NCBI RefSeq assembly: GCF_041956535.1
Contig: NW_027192200.1
Span: 515,477 to 579,476 of the forward strand
Direction of reading: 5' to 3'
DNA length: 64,000 nucleotides
From: Calcarisporiella thermophila CBS 279.70
Taxonomy: Eukaryota > Calcarisporiellomycota
Shown here: positions 1 through 11,233 of the stretch, piece by piece
How positions within the stretch are numbered: the stretch's first letter is position 1
Layout of the letters: each line of letters opens with the position of its first letter
The notes under the pieces: model-generated
What the model was told of the DNA's origin: nothing
What the model saw: the letters and a program-made list of their open reading frames with translations, nothing else
Database searches by the model: none
Made by a program: the position numbers and the translations under genes

Positions 1-175
1 AATTTCCTATACGGACGCTTTTAATGCTTTCTTTAGTAACCTTTAATGTTTGTGAGATTTTCTCCAGTCAGAAGATTCCCCTACCCATTATCCTACTGTA
101 ATTTTGTAATCATCATTGAGCTTGCTTTTCTAGTATTACAATTCTTTCTTATATATGAACCTCTTGGGTTTTGTA
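1..175. other. Window edge, no gene seen
   Basis: AT-rich sequence downstream of the UPF0235 gene. It is probably that gene's 3' UTR plus spacer. I see no convincing coding signal. Confidence 0.4.
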
Positions 176-646
176 TCAACTCATGTTTGCTTTTAATTTG
201 GATCTTATTTGTTCTTCTGTGAGTTGAGAGCCACCTATTCTTACCGTCTTTTCGCGGGACTTGTGGCCAGCTATGAGACTAATGTCGGTTTTTCTTGCCC
301 CAAGCACCTAATATGGAGATTAGTATATATGCAGAAGAGAGTTGTGATAACCTAAATACCTCAGCTAGAAACACTAAAACTTCCTTGTTCGCTTCACCAT
401 CTCTAGGTGGAGCAGCGATCTACCAACTTGCACCTATTAACCATTGCTTCTCTTTGCCAAATTACTTGAATTTCTTACTTGGATAGAGACAAGGTCGCCT
501 ATCTCAACTACCTGCGACGCACGAGCATTTGGCTTCACTTGGAGACGAATGTTTACACCTTCCTTTGTTGTTTGTATAGCATCTTGAATGGCTTCGCTCT
601 GACTTTGGCTTGGAATGAAGGAGGCGGTATTTGGCTTCTTGACCAT
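176..646 (-). CDS. UPF0235/DUF167 (YggU/C15orf40-like) protein
   Basis: Three exons (646-479, 419-360, 307-176) give 119 residues; ATG at 646-644, stop at 178-176. The spliced protein carries the DUF167 core: VKPNARAS near the start of the domain, then APPRDGEANKE (the family's AP.DG.AN signature) and a final block SLIAGHKSREK. Introns are GT-AG at 478-420 and 359-308, both phase 0, the second with a TACTAAT branch site. The length matches the small human C15orf40 type. The family is widespread from bacteria to animals and its biochemical role is not settled, so no function is claimed. It is divergent from the eL41 gene, with about 380 bp between the two start codons. Confidence 0.85.
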
Positions 647-948
647 TCTGGATTTATGGCGGTGGTGAAGAATTATAGAAAGTAGCTGATAGCGTATGAA
701 GAAATATTAGCTCAAAATTATGGGAGGAATTAAAAAATCGAATTTTACCTGCCTTCTCACCGGCCAAGTTCCATTTACAAACATATAGCAATTCAACTAG
801 TCCGCTTTCAATGATAAACCTCGATATAGCTCGAACTCTAGAGAGGATTTGATATGATGACGTCATAAGGATTTTGGGCTTTAAAAATGAATTCGCCCTT
901 GGCCCTACGTTCTGTTCCTCCTCAGTCTCTAGTGTCAATCCATCATCG
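647..948. promoter_or_regulatory. Shared upstream region of UPF0235 and eL41 genes
   Basis: Divergent intergenic stretch between the two start regions. It includes a TGATGACGTCATA block near 853-867, whose TGACGTCA core is the classic ATF/CREB palindrome. No tested promoter function; the assignment rests on position and the palindrome alone. Confidence 0.45.
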
Positions 949-1170
949 GTATGTGTAGTTTTTGTTGAATGACAATCGTATCTGTTTATTCATCCATCCT
1001 GTATCATCTTATCCTTTGTATAGACAATGAGAGCCAAGTGGAAGAAGAAGCGTCAAAGGCGTCTTAAGCGCAAGAGAAGAAAGATGCGCGCTCGTTCTAA
1101 GGTAAAGTTCTTTTTCAACGCTCCATACTTTTACGCCTAGGTCCTTACCCTTTGCTTTCCACTTTAGTAA
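949..1170 (+). CDS. RPL41: 60S ribosomal protein eL41
   Basis: ATG at 1027 opens a 25-codon exon (1027-1101) encoding MRAKWKKKRQRRLKRK and then RRKMRARSK, which is eL41, the smallest eukaryotic ribosomal protein and a core large-subunit protein near the intersubunit bridge. A GT-AG intron (1102-1167) follows the last lysine codon and the next exon begins directly with TAA (1168-1170), so the stop codon sits alone in its own exon. A second intron lies in the 5' UTR (donor GTATGT at 949, acceptor TAG ending at 1023, three bases before ATG); the feature span starts at that donor. The differences from the common eL41 sequence are minimal. An AATAAA at 1325-1330 is a good poly(A) signal. Confidence 0.95.
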
Positions 1171-1888
1171 ACGAGTAAATGACCGCGCCCAAGGATGATA
1201 CCGGCCGTCTCCTTATTCATTTCGAAGTGGTCATGCTTCATCCCCTTCACCATCTTGGAATCAGCGTCATGAAGAAGAACATGGCCGGAGTTTGACTTTT
1301 TGAACTCTAAGCTGGTGCAGGAATAATAAAAACTTGTTTTTGTATAATTTTCGAACAGTGCATCCCTATTGAAAGAATAAGCAACACCCCCCTTACCAAG
1401 GGTTCACATCTGAGCTAACCTTAAAAAAATACTCTCATTTTTTCACACAAAATAATCTAATCGTTTGGTAAGCATTGATTTCAAAAGGTAACGAGCGACT
1501 CAGATGGGGTGCCTTGTATTTATGAAGAAGGCACTCGCATAAACCACACACTTCCCAGTACGCTTGTTGGGAAAATAGGAGGAGGCTCTCAATTTTTCTT
1601 GAACTGCACGGACAGTTGCTAAATATTTTGTGACTCGAATCCTCGCACAAATTTCAATCTCTTTTTCCCTCATTTTTTCCTTTCTTCTCCTGTAGTTGGA
1701 CATTCTTCATTTTTCTTTTTTTTTCTTTCATCCCATTCTCTTTCTTTATTTTTACATAACATTTTAACTTATTTATATATTTTATCATTATTCCCATCTT
1801 TAAACACAGCCCTTTTTTCTCAGCCCTAATTGCGTTGATTGATCCTTTCATTATTTGCCCAATCTTTTTATTTCTTTTTTGTTAAACT
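1171..1888. other. 3' region of eL41 and upstream region of next gene
   Basis: First part is eL41 3' UTR with AATAAA at 1325. From about 1640 to 1880 the + strand is strongly pyrimidine-rich (TTTTTCTTTCT-type), typical of a fungal promoter or 5' UTR for the gene starting at 1889. No further gene is supported. Confidence 0.5.
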
Positions 1889-3060
1889 ATGTCATCTACC
1901 CACCACACCAACGGTCACCACCATGGAAACAACCACCCTCGCCGCCAAGGTCACTACCAACAACCAATGAACGGCTCAGGTAACGAAAATCGCGGCCATC
2001 CTCACCATTCGCAAAATGGCCACCAATCCAACTACCAGAACACCTCACGCAACCGTCGCAGTCTGCAACCACGTCCTCCCATGCAATCATACCCTGAAAA
2101 TTATATCCCCCAAGACACTGCCGCTGCCACCCTGCGCCAAAATGCCGCAGCAAAACTTGCCCGTGCGGCGTGGAAACGCCATAGCATGACTGAGGCCCCT
2201 CAAGATTATCACTACATGCAGTACGCTAACCATCAGCAACGGGCAATGTTGAGCGTACCGCAGGCATTGACGGAGGACGATATGGCACAGCTGTCCTATC
2301 GGCTGAAGCGATTGTCGATGCCCACTCAGCCCCGATTGCCTTCGTACTACTACGAGCAGAGCGACATCAATGCTTGGGAGCAAAATCCCATCAAGGAAGA
2401 GAATTGTTTTGTGGAAGAAGACCCGGCCCGGTTCTACAATGGAGGAAACAGGAGCAAGCGCTCCTCCATCATCGAGCCCAACAGCCCAATCGCAGGAGTT
2501 GCCAATGGCGGTGTGGTTGCTTCGGCGACGACGACGGCTATCGAGGGTGAGACGACCATTTTGGACGTTTACGATTTCCCGGCCTCTTTCAAGACGCATC
2601 ATCTGCACGATATCTTCCGTGGTTACGAGAACATGCGTGGTGGCTATCGGATTAAGTGGTTGGAGGACACGCGGGCGTTGATTATTTTTGAACATCCAGC
2701 TACCGGTATGTTTCTCTTCTTCCTTGTCCCATTGACACGCCATTTTTGCTTACCATTCTTTTGTGCTCTTTTGATTTCTCAGCTAAGAAGGCTTATCTTG
2801 AAAATGTGAACAACCCGCTTGCCAAAGTGAAGCCCTATACCGGCAGCCTTGATATACTTCGTAGAAACAATGGTAATAAAACGCGCCCGCAAACAACGGA
2901 TGCTGTTGCGCGCCGTCTTGTTAATGGGGCGCTAGGCGTTAGAGGTCCGCGAAACCAGGCGAACCGGGACGCAGAGCGCCAGTCGGTGAACCCTCCCAGG
3001 GATAATAGCGATATGAAGTCGCAGCAAGGATCTGAGGAAGTGGGCGAGATCAAAGAATAG
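1889..3060 (+). CDS. R3HCC1/GIDRP88-like RRM-type protein
   Basis: Two exons (1889-2705, 2783-3060; intron phase 1, GTATGT donor) give 364 residues. The first 60 residues are His/Asn/Gln-rich and probably disordered. The recognisable part is around residues 215-285: ILDVYDFPASFKTHHL, then GGYRIKWLEDTRALIIFEHP and ATAKKAYL across the splice site. This is the pattern of the RRM-like domain of R3HCC1/R3HCC1L (GIDRP88) proteins, where a bend of the type YDFP..FKT is followed by IKWVDDTHAL. No R3H box is visible. The tail is basic and polar. By family an RNA-associated role is likely; the specific role is unknown. ATG chosen because the reading frame is closed shortly upstream and pyrimidine-rich UTR precedes it. 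Confidence 0.65.
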
Positions 3061-3327
3061 TTTTATTCATTTGCCCTACTGTTGCTCCCCTAACTACAGA
3101 GGAACTTTAATGGCAATCTTGTTGACGCATCGTAATCTTTTATTTCTCCTCTCCCCCCCCCCCCTCCCCTTCTCTTCTATCCCATTTATCCACCCTTCTA
3201 TCCCCTTTTCTACATTTTAAAGATGTATTTTATCCCTTTTTTTTGTTTCCCGAAGAAAAAAAAGATGCTTGGACGATTTATGAGTTAGGAGTATAAACTA
3301 AATTTAAATTAATACATCACGTCTAAT
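3061..3327. other. Convergent 3' region with C12 tract
   Basis: Spacer between convergent genes. It includes a run of 12 C at 3153-3164 in a pyrimidine-rich stretch. No gene seen. Confidence 0.5.
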
Positions 3328-3974
3328 CTACAGTTTATAATCTATACTTGGCTTGATTCCATACTCCTTTTCAAGGAATGCGAGAGAGCAGCGCGACACC
3401 TGCTGGAAGTTGACCTCGAATCCAGACATACCTCCGTAGTAAGGGTCTTGGATAATGCGCTTGCCTTGAGGATCATAGCTCCCGAACAGATGGACTAAGG
3501 GTGCGTGAGGCAAATTGTTGGGCCAGTTAGCACCGCCAATATTAGCATAAAATCGAATGCAGGTGAATCCCATACCTTTTGCCTTCGAGTTCTTTGGGCG
3601 CATATCCATCAGGTCACGGAGATTGGACTCGTCCATACAGAGGATGTAGTCGAATTTGTCAAAGTCCTGCTTGGACACCTATATCAAAGGGGAGCCGAAG
3701 CTATAACAGATACGAATCAAGCATTACGAAGATGAAGCCCGCTTACTTGTCTGGCTCTATGGTTAACTTTCACCCCGTGTTTTACGCAGGTTGCTACTGA
3801 TCTCTCGTCGGGAGTGGAGCCCACATGGTAACCAGCGGTCCCTGCACTGTCAATCTCGAACTGCTCCGCAAGGCCATTCGAGTTCACAATATGCGCAAAG
3901 ACGGCCTCGGCCATTGGAGAGCGGCAAATATTGCCGAGACAGACAAACAATACTGAAGATTTGATGATGGCCAT
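3328..3974 (-). CDS. Low-molecular-weight protein tyrosine phosphatase
   Basis: Three exons (3974-3747, 3678-3576, 3494-3328) encode 165 residues, close to the usual 155-165. The N-terminal loop VCLGNICRS (residues 11-19) is the CX5R active site, with Cys12 as nucleophile and Arg18 binding phosphate. The C-terminal DPYYGG motif supplies the general acid Asp and the paired tyrosines typical of the family. The intron at 3575-3495 must be removed: read through, it would add about 27 residues before VHLFGSYDP, which is where the family resumes. It is related to yeast LTP1 and pombe Stp1, cytosolic phosphatases of phosphotyrosine (and small acyl phosphates). Convergent with the gene at 1889. Confidence 0.93.
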
Positions 3975-4286
3975 CGGTTATGATGTGCGGGAGTGCTGGA
4001 GGGGGTGATGGAGAGGAATGGAGTCAATCTGTGGGTTATATTACTTTGAAACGGTCCATTTGCAGTTAACAATTCAAATAAGCCATAGAGACTGTGGCAC
4101 AGTCACGACACGCATGGTAGTTCTATTGAGATTTTGTCCTGCGGGAACGGAAAGCATTTTTGCCACAAGACTGACCTGATAATCCAGATCAGGAGCTCAG
4201 AACCTTCCAGATCGGCTTTTTATTGCCTCCCACTTCACCGATACTACCATCTCCTTCCTTCATTTGCAATCTTTCTTGTCAATGGC
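3975..4286. promoter_or_regulatory. Divergent promoter region (LMW-PTP / VPS9 gene)
   Basis: 312 bp between divergent start codons. No clear TATA box; nothing coding. Confidence 0.4.
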
Positions 4287-7200
4287 ATGATGAACATGGC
4301 TTCTCGTGATGGAATTCGGAGAATGAACAGCCAGACATCTTTTCATCCGCTTGCTGATGACACCTATGATCGTCCCCCTACACGAACACCTCGCGGTCTC
4401 TTTGGTTCCTCTCCAACCCTTACTGCCACCACCACTGCTGCCACTACAAGTCCAGGTACTACTGCTACCTCCTTGACCAGCGCTGCTGCTAGCATTACGA
4501 CCACTTCGAAGAGCTCCCCTCCGACCCCTACAACCGATGCCAATAAAGGACAAGTTGAGATTTCACATGGTGCAATACGACAAGACTCTACTGCATTTGC
4601 AGCACTGGAGCTTCTGACCAAGAACAGCAATGAATACAATGCGATTCTTCAATTATTAGTCACAAAAAAGGTTTTTATCGTACTTTTTATCGTCGAATTT
4701 AATGACTCTTTTTTTTTCTAAAAGGTTCGATTTTAGGCCATATTAATGCTACCTGTTTCATACCATGGGGGAGTAGAACTCGATCGTTCATTTTTTGAGG
4801 ACCACGTGGTGATAACACAGCCAGGAAGAGATAAACTAAGACTTCTATCTCTGAGCGGAATTCAAGGAATTATTAAGAAGTGAGTTGAACTTATGCCTTG
4901 GTCCAAAAAGAAAAAATACGTGAGATAAGAGCTGACTTTTTGGCTTGTACTTTTATGCTTTTATAGGGATCAATTTATTGCGATAGGGCTTCTCCCGTCT
5001 GAACGAGAGCTGACGGAAAGACTTGCCCATTCAGACCTATCACGCAGGTATTTTCTCTAATAGGTTCTCAACTGAAAATAGTCTATTGAAAAAAGACTCT
5101 TCCTTCATATGATAGATCCATATTTGATACTTTTTGGCCCGCCACACCCAATGCAGAGGGGCCTAACATCACCATTCTAAACAGCCATGTTGATATACCC
5201 TGGCAACCGAGTAATTCAGGCGAGGCAGCCTCGCTCCATGTGGCGCTAATACAAAAGCCTATTTCCCGTAAGGCTATCTCAGAGTCTTTCAGGGCATTGC
5301 CTGGGTTGAGCTCTAGATCGAACGAGAGGGGCGAGGGCTCTCCCGTTCCTTCTGAAGATAGTCGGGGTGGAACAAGCGCAGGTGGAGCAAGTCCAAATGC
5401 TTCACCCATGCTCTTGGAAGAGGCGCAGAAATTTATTAATCACTTTCGAAAACGAACGCCGAAAACGGCAGAGGCCCAAAGCGAGCTTTTCCAAGAATTC
5501 GTAGAAGACTTACGGTTTCGGCTCGAGACATCTCAGTCGCAACTGCTGTCGCCGTCCGAGGGCAATGACGAGGAGAGAGATGAGAAAGAGATCGGGGAAA
5601 AGATGGAATGGGTGGAACGATACTTGGCCACCGAGCTCTACCCTATTCTCTTCTCTCCTCCCTCAAGCGAGGATGCAATACACGATGAGGCTCTGCAGTC
5701 GAAAATTGCAGCGCTTAACATCCTAGATTTGGGGCTTTCTCATTTGGGGGTACTGGTGGCCGATGGGGAAACTAGTCGGCTAGAGGATATGGTGAGGCGA
5801 GCTGGTGCTGAGCTTCAAAGAATGGATGGGTTCAAATCGCCGGGCGAAAAATTGAACGTGCTAGTGGAGTGTCATCGGGTGGTGGTGGAGACGCTGGACA
5901 AGCAGACCTTCCTGAATTTAGGAGCCGCGCAGTTATCCCCACAAGACTTGGAACCCCCGGGGCAAGATAGCCATGGAACACTCCAACTTTTCGATTTACC
6001 CACGGGCGATATTCAGGTAGAGAGTAATGAGGGCCCAACAGACAGCCCTGGGATCAGCGAGGAAAAGAAATATTCCGATACAGATAACCCGATAATACCT
6101 GCCGACGAAGAAGGCGATCACCAACCAAGTGAAAACCCCCCGGACCCCTCTTCCCTAGAGCAACCGCATTCAAACGCACAAGATGCGCACCACTCTCCCA
6201 CTGCACCAGCGCCACCCCCCCTCCCTCCTCGTCATCCTACCCACCTATCGAGCGCAGATGTACTTCTCCCTGTTCTGATCTATAGCGTGGTCAAGGCCAA
6301 TCCTCCACATTTTGTTTCCAACCTTCGTTTTATACAGCGCTTCCGAGCAAGAACCTTGCTTGCTGGTGAGGCCGCTTATTGCCTGACGAACATGATGGCG
6401 GTGGTCGCATTTCTCGAGACTACCAACCTATTAAACTTGGGGCTGTCGGGTGATAAAGTTGTTAGGTAAATATTCTACCCTTGCTGGAGAATCCAACGGT
6501 CACTTATTAGTACCAAAAAAAAATCGCTCTCCCTACTCGTAGCGAGCCAATCTATGGTTTCTCCTCAACTTCGGACACCAAACCCTCTGGCATCAATCTT
6601 CCTCAGCGAGTGGGTCAGGACCTTATCGGAGTGGCAGGCGGAGGCCTCAAGGTCATCACCGGTGGCATCACAGGAGTTGTCGATAGCTCGTATAAAGTGT
6701 TTGGACGATTTTTGGGGGGCAACTACACGGAAACGGTAGGCGCAGCCCCTCAGGAAGCAGCAGCCATGGTTGGCGGCGCCGTCAAAGAACTCAAAGAGCT
6801 AAGCACCGCGGGGGACACGGCCAGTACCACTTCGGTAGAGAGTGCGACGGGGAGAGGAAAGACCTACTTCCCCATTCCTTTCTCGGTGCCTGTCCCATTC
6901 CTTGAAACACTGCAACGCCAAGTAAGAATGCCGAGGCCTCCCCATTTTCCACCCCCTATTCATTTCATTGCTATATCTATTAATTATTCATAGTCGTCTG
7001 TGGCTGACAAACCTCCAGTGACTCCTACCACACAATTAAAACAAACAAGCTCCTCTATTCCAGCGACTGGTAAACATCCCCCGCCTCTAAAGCGATTTTT
7101 AGACTTGCCAAGTGCCGATGAGATGCGGATAAAGGACATTGGGGGTAGGTTTTGACTTTATTTCACTAGTAGCGCAGTGAAGCTAAGAGAAAGTACGATG

Positions 7201-7296
7201 GATGTAATTCTTTTTTTTTTATTTCAACATTGTTTAGAACTGCTGTCCGATTACAAACGACTGGCGAAAATAGTGCAGGAGAATGGGCTTTGTTAA
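4287..7296 (+). CDS. VPS9-domain guanine nucleotide exchange factor (Rab5-type)
   Basis: Seven exons (4287-4670, 4737-4879, 4967-5047, 5116-6465, 6543-6921, 6994-7144, 7238-7296) join in frame to 848 residues. The start MMNMASRD is the first ATG in frame. Residues 1-120 are Ser/Thr/Pro-rich. The VPS9 fold is split: a first half around residues 395-470 (KIAALNILDLGLSHLGVL) and the diagnostic second half around 585-655 (SADVLLPVLIYSVVKANPP, then SNLRFIQRFR and a YCLTNMMAVVAFLE stretch). The two halves are separated by about 110 acidic, Pro-rich residues, probably a loop. VPS9 proteins load GTP on Rab5/Ypt51-like GTPases at early endosomes. After the domain there is a Gly-rich amphipathic segment (residues about 675-715) and a short conserved-looking tail. 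AATAAA at 7352-7357 is the likely poly(A) signal. Confidence 0.85.
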
Positions 7297-9117
7297 CGCT
7301 GCAGCCGTTGGCTGTTCCTTCACCCTCCATGAAAGTTTTGTTATTCTGAATAATAAAGTGATACACCACCAACACGAGGAATTGTTCCCATGTGTACATT
7401 ATCAACCAATGCGTTCACTTCACCCCAATCTACCTACGACCCATCTTTTGCAATAAAGACACTAAACGCTTGAACTGGCATAGCCTATCCAAAATATCCA
7501 CTGTGGCATAAAGCAAAACAAATAAAATCGAGACCAGGCATAGATCCGGTATAGAGATATACTGCCTAATCTTCAAAAGGTCCAGCCCAAGTTAATTAGT
7601 GGCGAGAATGGTAGGCAGCGATTAGAGCCACATTGAGCCATGAGCCGCCCCTCCAGAGTTTAATATAACCATTTAGCACTCTGGGTTTGAATTTTCTAGA
7701 TTTCAAGATCACATTGCAAAAGGAGGGTAGAGAAGAGATCTCTTCAAAGAGAAGAGGAGGAGGGGGAGACCCTATAGGCTGGATACCGCTCTACGCTTCT
7801 CCGAGATACCGAAGTAGTACTCTGTTGCATTAAAAACTCAAGGTGAATATAAAATCCTTCGCCCTCGAGACACTGGAGCAAGTCGAGAACAGAGCGCGAC
7901 GAGCGAGCGGATTCTCCCCACTTGCACATTATCTTGGCACTAGCCATCGAGTAACTAATGGATGGCACTAAAACGCACTCGTGCCTAAGCGAAATGCATC
8001 CGAAGCTCCGTTGAGATCCAAAACCTCTGCCATAGCTCGAGCAAAGAAGACTCGACTCAGCTTTATTACGGTCTCTCCTCTCCATCCAGGCCTGCCTACT
8101 GCGTCATGCCTTGCCTTGGGATACTTGTGTCGAGGGCAGATCCCCTCGCTGCTTGTGAGACACTGACCCACGCATAATTCTGAACCGGGCCACCCAATCG
8201 CCCAGAAACCATTTGCTAAGGTATGGGATCCGCTAGCAATTCTTGGAAGTCACACCAGTTTAAGATGTTCAAGTTTGGTCTCGCATAGCAATTTGAGAAT
8301 ATTGCATGGGGGGGGGGGGAGGAGAGAGAGAATGACAGCGCCTAACCAGAATAATCTATGATGGTCTCAGGTGTGGGGGGGATGTTTAATAGGCCATCTG
8401 ATCAAATGATGACGGCCTACGTAGAATAGAAATCTGCCCTGACTTTTATGGAGAACCGGATTCCAAATGAGGGATTTGGCCGGTAGCGTGGTTTTTTCAT
8501 ATGCCTGTTCGCGACTTCTCTCTGGGGCCGTTTCCATAGAGGCGAGGTTGTATGGAGATCACACGAAGAGTGAGTTTCTTTCCCGCCCACGCCTGTCTAT
8601 TCCGGAATTCAGCTCTCCGCCAGACACTGCGTTCCTTGAGAACAAGGTGTGAGGTATGAATAGAAACAGCTCTGCTTCGTACAATGCCTTTGGGATTAAC
8701 ATAGTGTTTGTGGGAGGCGGTCTGCAATTACTCTTACTTAATCCGAAATCGAATCATTGGTGTGTCACTTTGAATCTGTTTCTAACGTCGAAGAGCAATA
8801 ACTGCTCCCCCTCTCCCTTCCTCCTCATCCCCGGGTACTTTCATTTCTGGCCTACGCTCCACAAACCGTAATCATCCAAGATCGCTCAGGGGCAAATCTC
8901 ACATTGGTTTTGAGATCACGAAAAAAAAACATTCGGAGGAGGTCATGAAGCCGGCGTCCCAGGAAAGGAAGGTTGCAGATCGTATTTCGGAGAGTTACCA
9001 TTTCCCCCAGTCGAGGTCTCACCCAGGCGGAGAATGAAGAGCTTGTGAAGGGAGGCGTTTTTGATGTTGGACAGTGGATATGGCTCATTAGAGCCACACT
9101 GATCTCACCCGATCCCA
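7297..9117. other. Gene-poor intergenic region
   Basis: About 1.8 kb without a supportable gene. It has many short ORFs on both strands with no family resemblance and no consistent splice structure. A G12 run lies at 8308-8319 followed by GA repeats. Confidence 0.45.
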
Positions 9118-9125
9118 TATATAAG
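9118..9125 (+). promoter_or_regulatory. TATA box candidate
   Basis: TATATAAG about 90 bp upstream of the proposed ATG at 9207. A short upstream ORF (MDTCRDFS, ATG at 9157) lies between them, which could dampen translation. Confidence 0.4.
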
Positions 9126-9206
9126 CGTTAGAGCGCGGGGCACGGGGAGGAGACAATGGACACCTGTCGCGATTTTTCGTAACCCACTTGAACCTTCACA
9201 ACAACT

Positions 9207-9734
9207 ATGGACGCGGAGGTATGCATTGTTTGCTATAACCTAGTTCCCCTCGAAAGAGCCTTGTAAGTGTAGACCTTGCCTGCCATGGGGTTTAGGGGTG
9301 TTCTCCCCTCTCCTCCCCCCCTCCCTTGTCGTACTGACACGAGGCTTCCTTTGGATGTTCTCCTTAGATATTGTTCCGAGCAATGTGTGCTCACTGCACA
9401 TCAGCGCAGGATATCTACTTCCGATGAGGCTTTGTTGACTCCTCCGCATTCTCCTGTCGAGCTCTCCTTGGACATGCTGTATTCATGCGCTTCCCTGCCA
9501 AGGCCACCCAGGAGATCTCTCGTTGATTCTTCGGCCCCATTCGAGGCTGCGCACCCGCCCCCCCATAGTCTGCGGTCGTCCGGCTCTGTCTGCTCGTCGT
9601 TTGGCTCGGCTCCGTCGCGAGAGTATGCGACCCCCCCGCCGTCCTTGGACTCCAGAAAAGCGAGCCGGAAGCCTATCGAGAGGGAGTCTTGCGCATGGGA
9701 TATGGTGGATAACCGAACGTTTGGCGCCATCTGA
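9207..9734 (+). CDS. Hypothetical Ser/Pro-rich protein
   Basis: I do not recognise it. Proposed structure: a 12-nt exon MDAE (9207-9218), a 54-nt intron (donor GTATGC, acceptor TAG at 9272) and a second exon 9273-9734, giving 157 residues. The sequence is rich in Ser, Pro and Arg, with a TPPHSPVELSLDM stretch and a C-terminal block ERESCAWDMVDNRTFGAI. Support is the TATA box at 9118, the open frame of 150 codons and a plausible splice pair. Weakness: another acceptor at 9366-9367 (after TACTGAC) would give only a 19-residue peptide, and the opposite strand is also open for 109 codons. Confidence 0.4.
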
Positions 9735-11233
9735 AGTGCCTTCTCACTAGCTGTGTTTTTATTTTCATTTCTTGTGTATATATTATCTGTTGGGGATATT
9801 AATTGATTAATTCGTAATACCAGTGGCGCCCTTGTTTAATTTGCTATTGTTGATTCATTCATATCAGTCGATTATCCATTGCATGTATATTCACTCTCTT
9901 TATTATATTCTTTTCCTCTCTTGTCTCGCGTCTGTTCTACTATTCGCATAAGCAAACAAACAAGCCCATGTTTGCGGATGGCTGGATCAATACAGTAACG
10001 GATGTGTGACCGACCTTTTTATAGATGATTTGATTATTGCCCTAGCTGGCCACCCAGCGAGAAAAGCGGGGGAGGCGTGTGGACTCGATTTCCCCCCTCA
10101 AAGTTCATGCCAAGCAATCCTCTTGCCAACGCCGGGATGGCCAGGCTGATGCACCAAACCAGATTCCGGTGACAACTTCTGCCAGCCTAGGATTGCCGGG
10201 GCGGTCGGCCACTTTTCGGCCGCTCTCCTCAGGCTGGGGAAACCATCCAAAAAGAGTAGGCGAGACTGCATAATCCAAACCGCAAATAAGCAGCTCTGAA
10301 GCGTCACAAGATGGGCCGCCAAATCCATTCCGGGCACCGTTCAAAATGCGGAATGTAGGTTTCGGAATGCCGAATGTGAGAGGCGATGACTCTGGTGCAA
10401 GTAGAATTGTAATAAGTTTCATTCTAATACTACCAAGCTGAAACCATTATATACACACGGTGGAGTATGTATATAGAGGTTCTTCACAATAAACGGGCTT
10501 CTCCTCCTCCCCTCTCCACCCAAGGGGAGCCATGCAAAACATGAGGTCTAGGATGGGCCATCGCTTAGATGCGGCACCTCCCCGATGATGGGACGCACAC
10601 TTATCCTCCGCGGCTATCCCACAAGAGGGCGGCGGACGAGCATAGAACCAAAAGACCAAAATGAGTGGCCAAAATATCCACAATATCCACACCCCTCCGT
10701 CAATGCGTTTTATTGTATATTTGGAACGAAAACGAGTTGCTGCTTGAATTTGAGCAACGTCGCCATTGGCCAGGAGCTCCTCTGTTTTGCCAAAATTGAT
10801 TTTTGGCCTCGAATTTTTTTCATTTTAGTCGATATTGCTTATCCCACTTTGAGCGTCAAGGTCGCCCCTCTCCCCCCACTAACAGACTAGACGTTGGAGC
10901 TTGCGAAGCCGAAGATCGCTGAGGACGCCCGTAGACGCCGACGAAGCAGGAGCTGGAGAGCGCTGACAGGTAATCCATCAGATGGAACTTGGCCATTGCG
11001 CTTGCGCGGAGGGGCCAACCTAGTTGGTTGGGCCAGGATGACTTGTGTTTGAGATTTATTAGAGCTTATGGGAGCTCTGCCATCTCTAAACCCATTTTCG
11101 ATCATTCTTCCTCGCTGTTCCAAATCGCTCGATTCTTTGTACATAGATTGCCGCATTATTTATTCATCGTCTCTCTTTTTGCCCTAGAAAACATTGCAAC
11201 ATAAACAAAACAGAACCCATCTCTTCGAAGAAA
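9735..11233. other. Intergenic region upstream of myosin V
   Basis: About 1.5 kb. The first 300 bp are AT-rich and may be the 3' UTR of the preceding candidate. The rest includes a 105-codon minus-strand ORF (10422-10105) with a TATATAATGG upstream, which I do not call. The last 100 bp before 11234 is likely the 5' UTR of myosin V. Confidence 0.4.

Noticed and set aside
3495-3575. Read-through of an internal segment in the tyrosine phosphatase
   Set aside because: The segment has GTATGG donor, CTAAC-like branch and TTAG acceptor, and removing it restores the family length and alignment, so it is an intron.
10105-10422. Minus-strand 105-codon ORF starting MKLITILLAPE with TATATAATGG upstream
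   Set aside because: No domain, weak signal-peptide character, opposite frame also open, and no poly(A) signal nearby. Not enough to call a gene.
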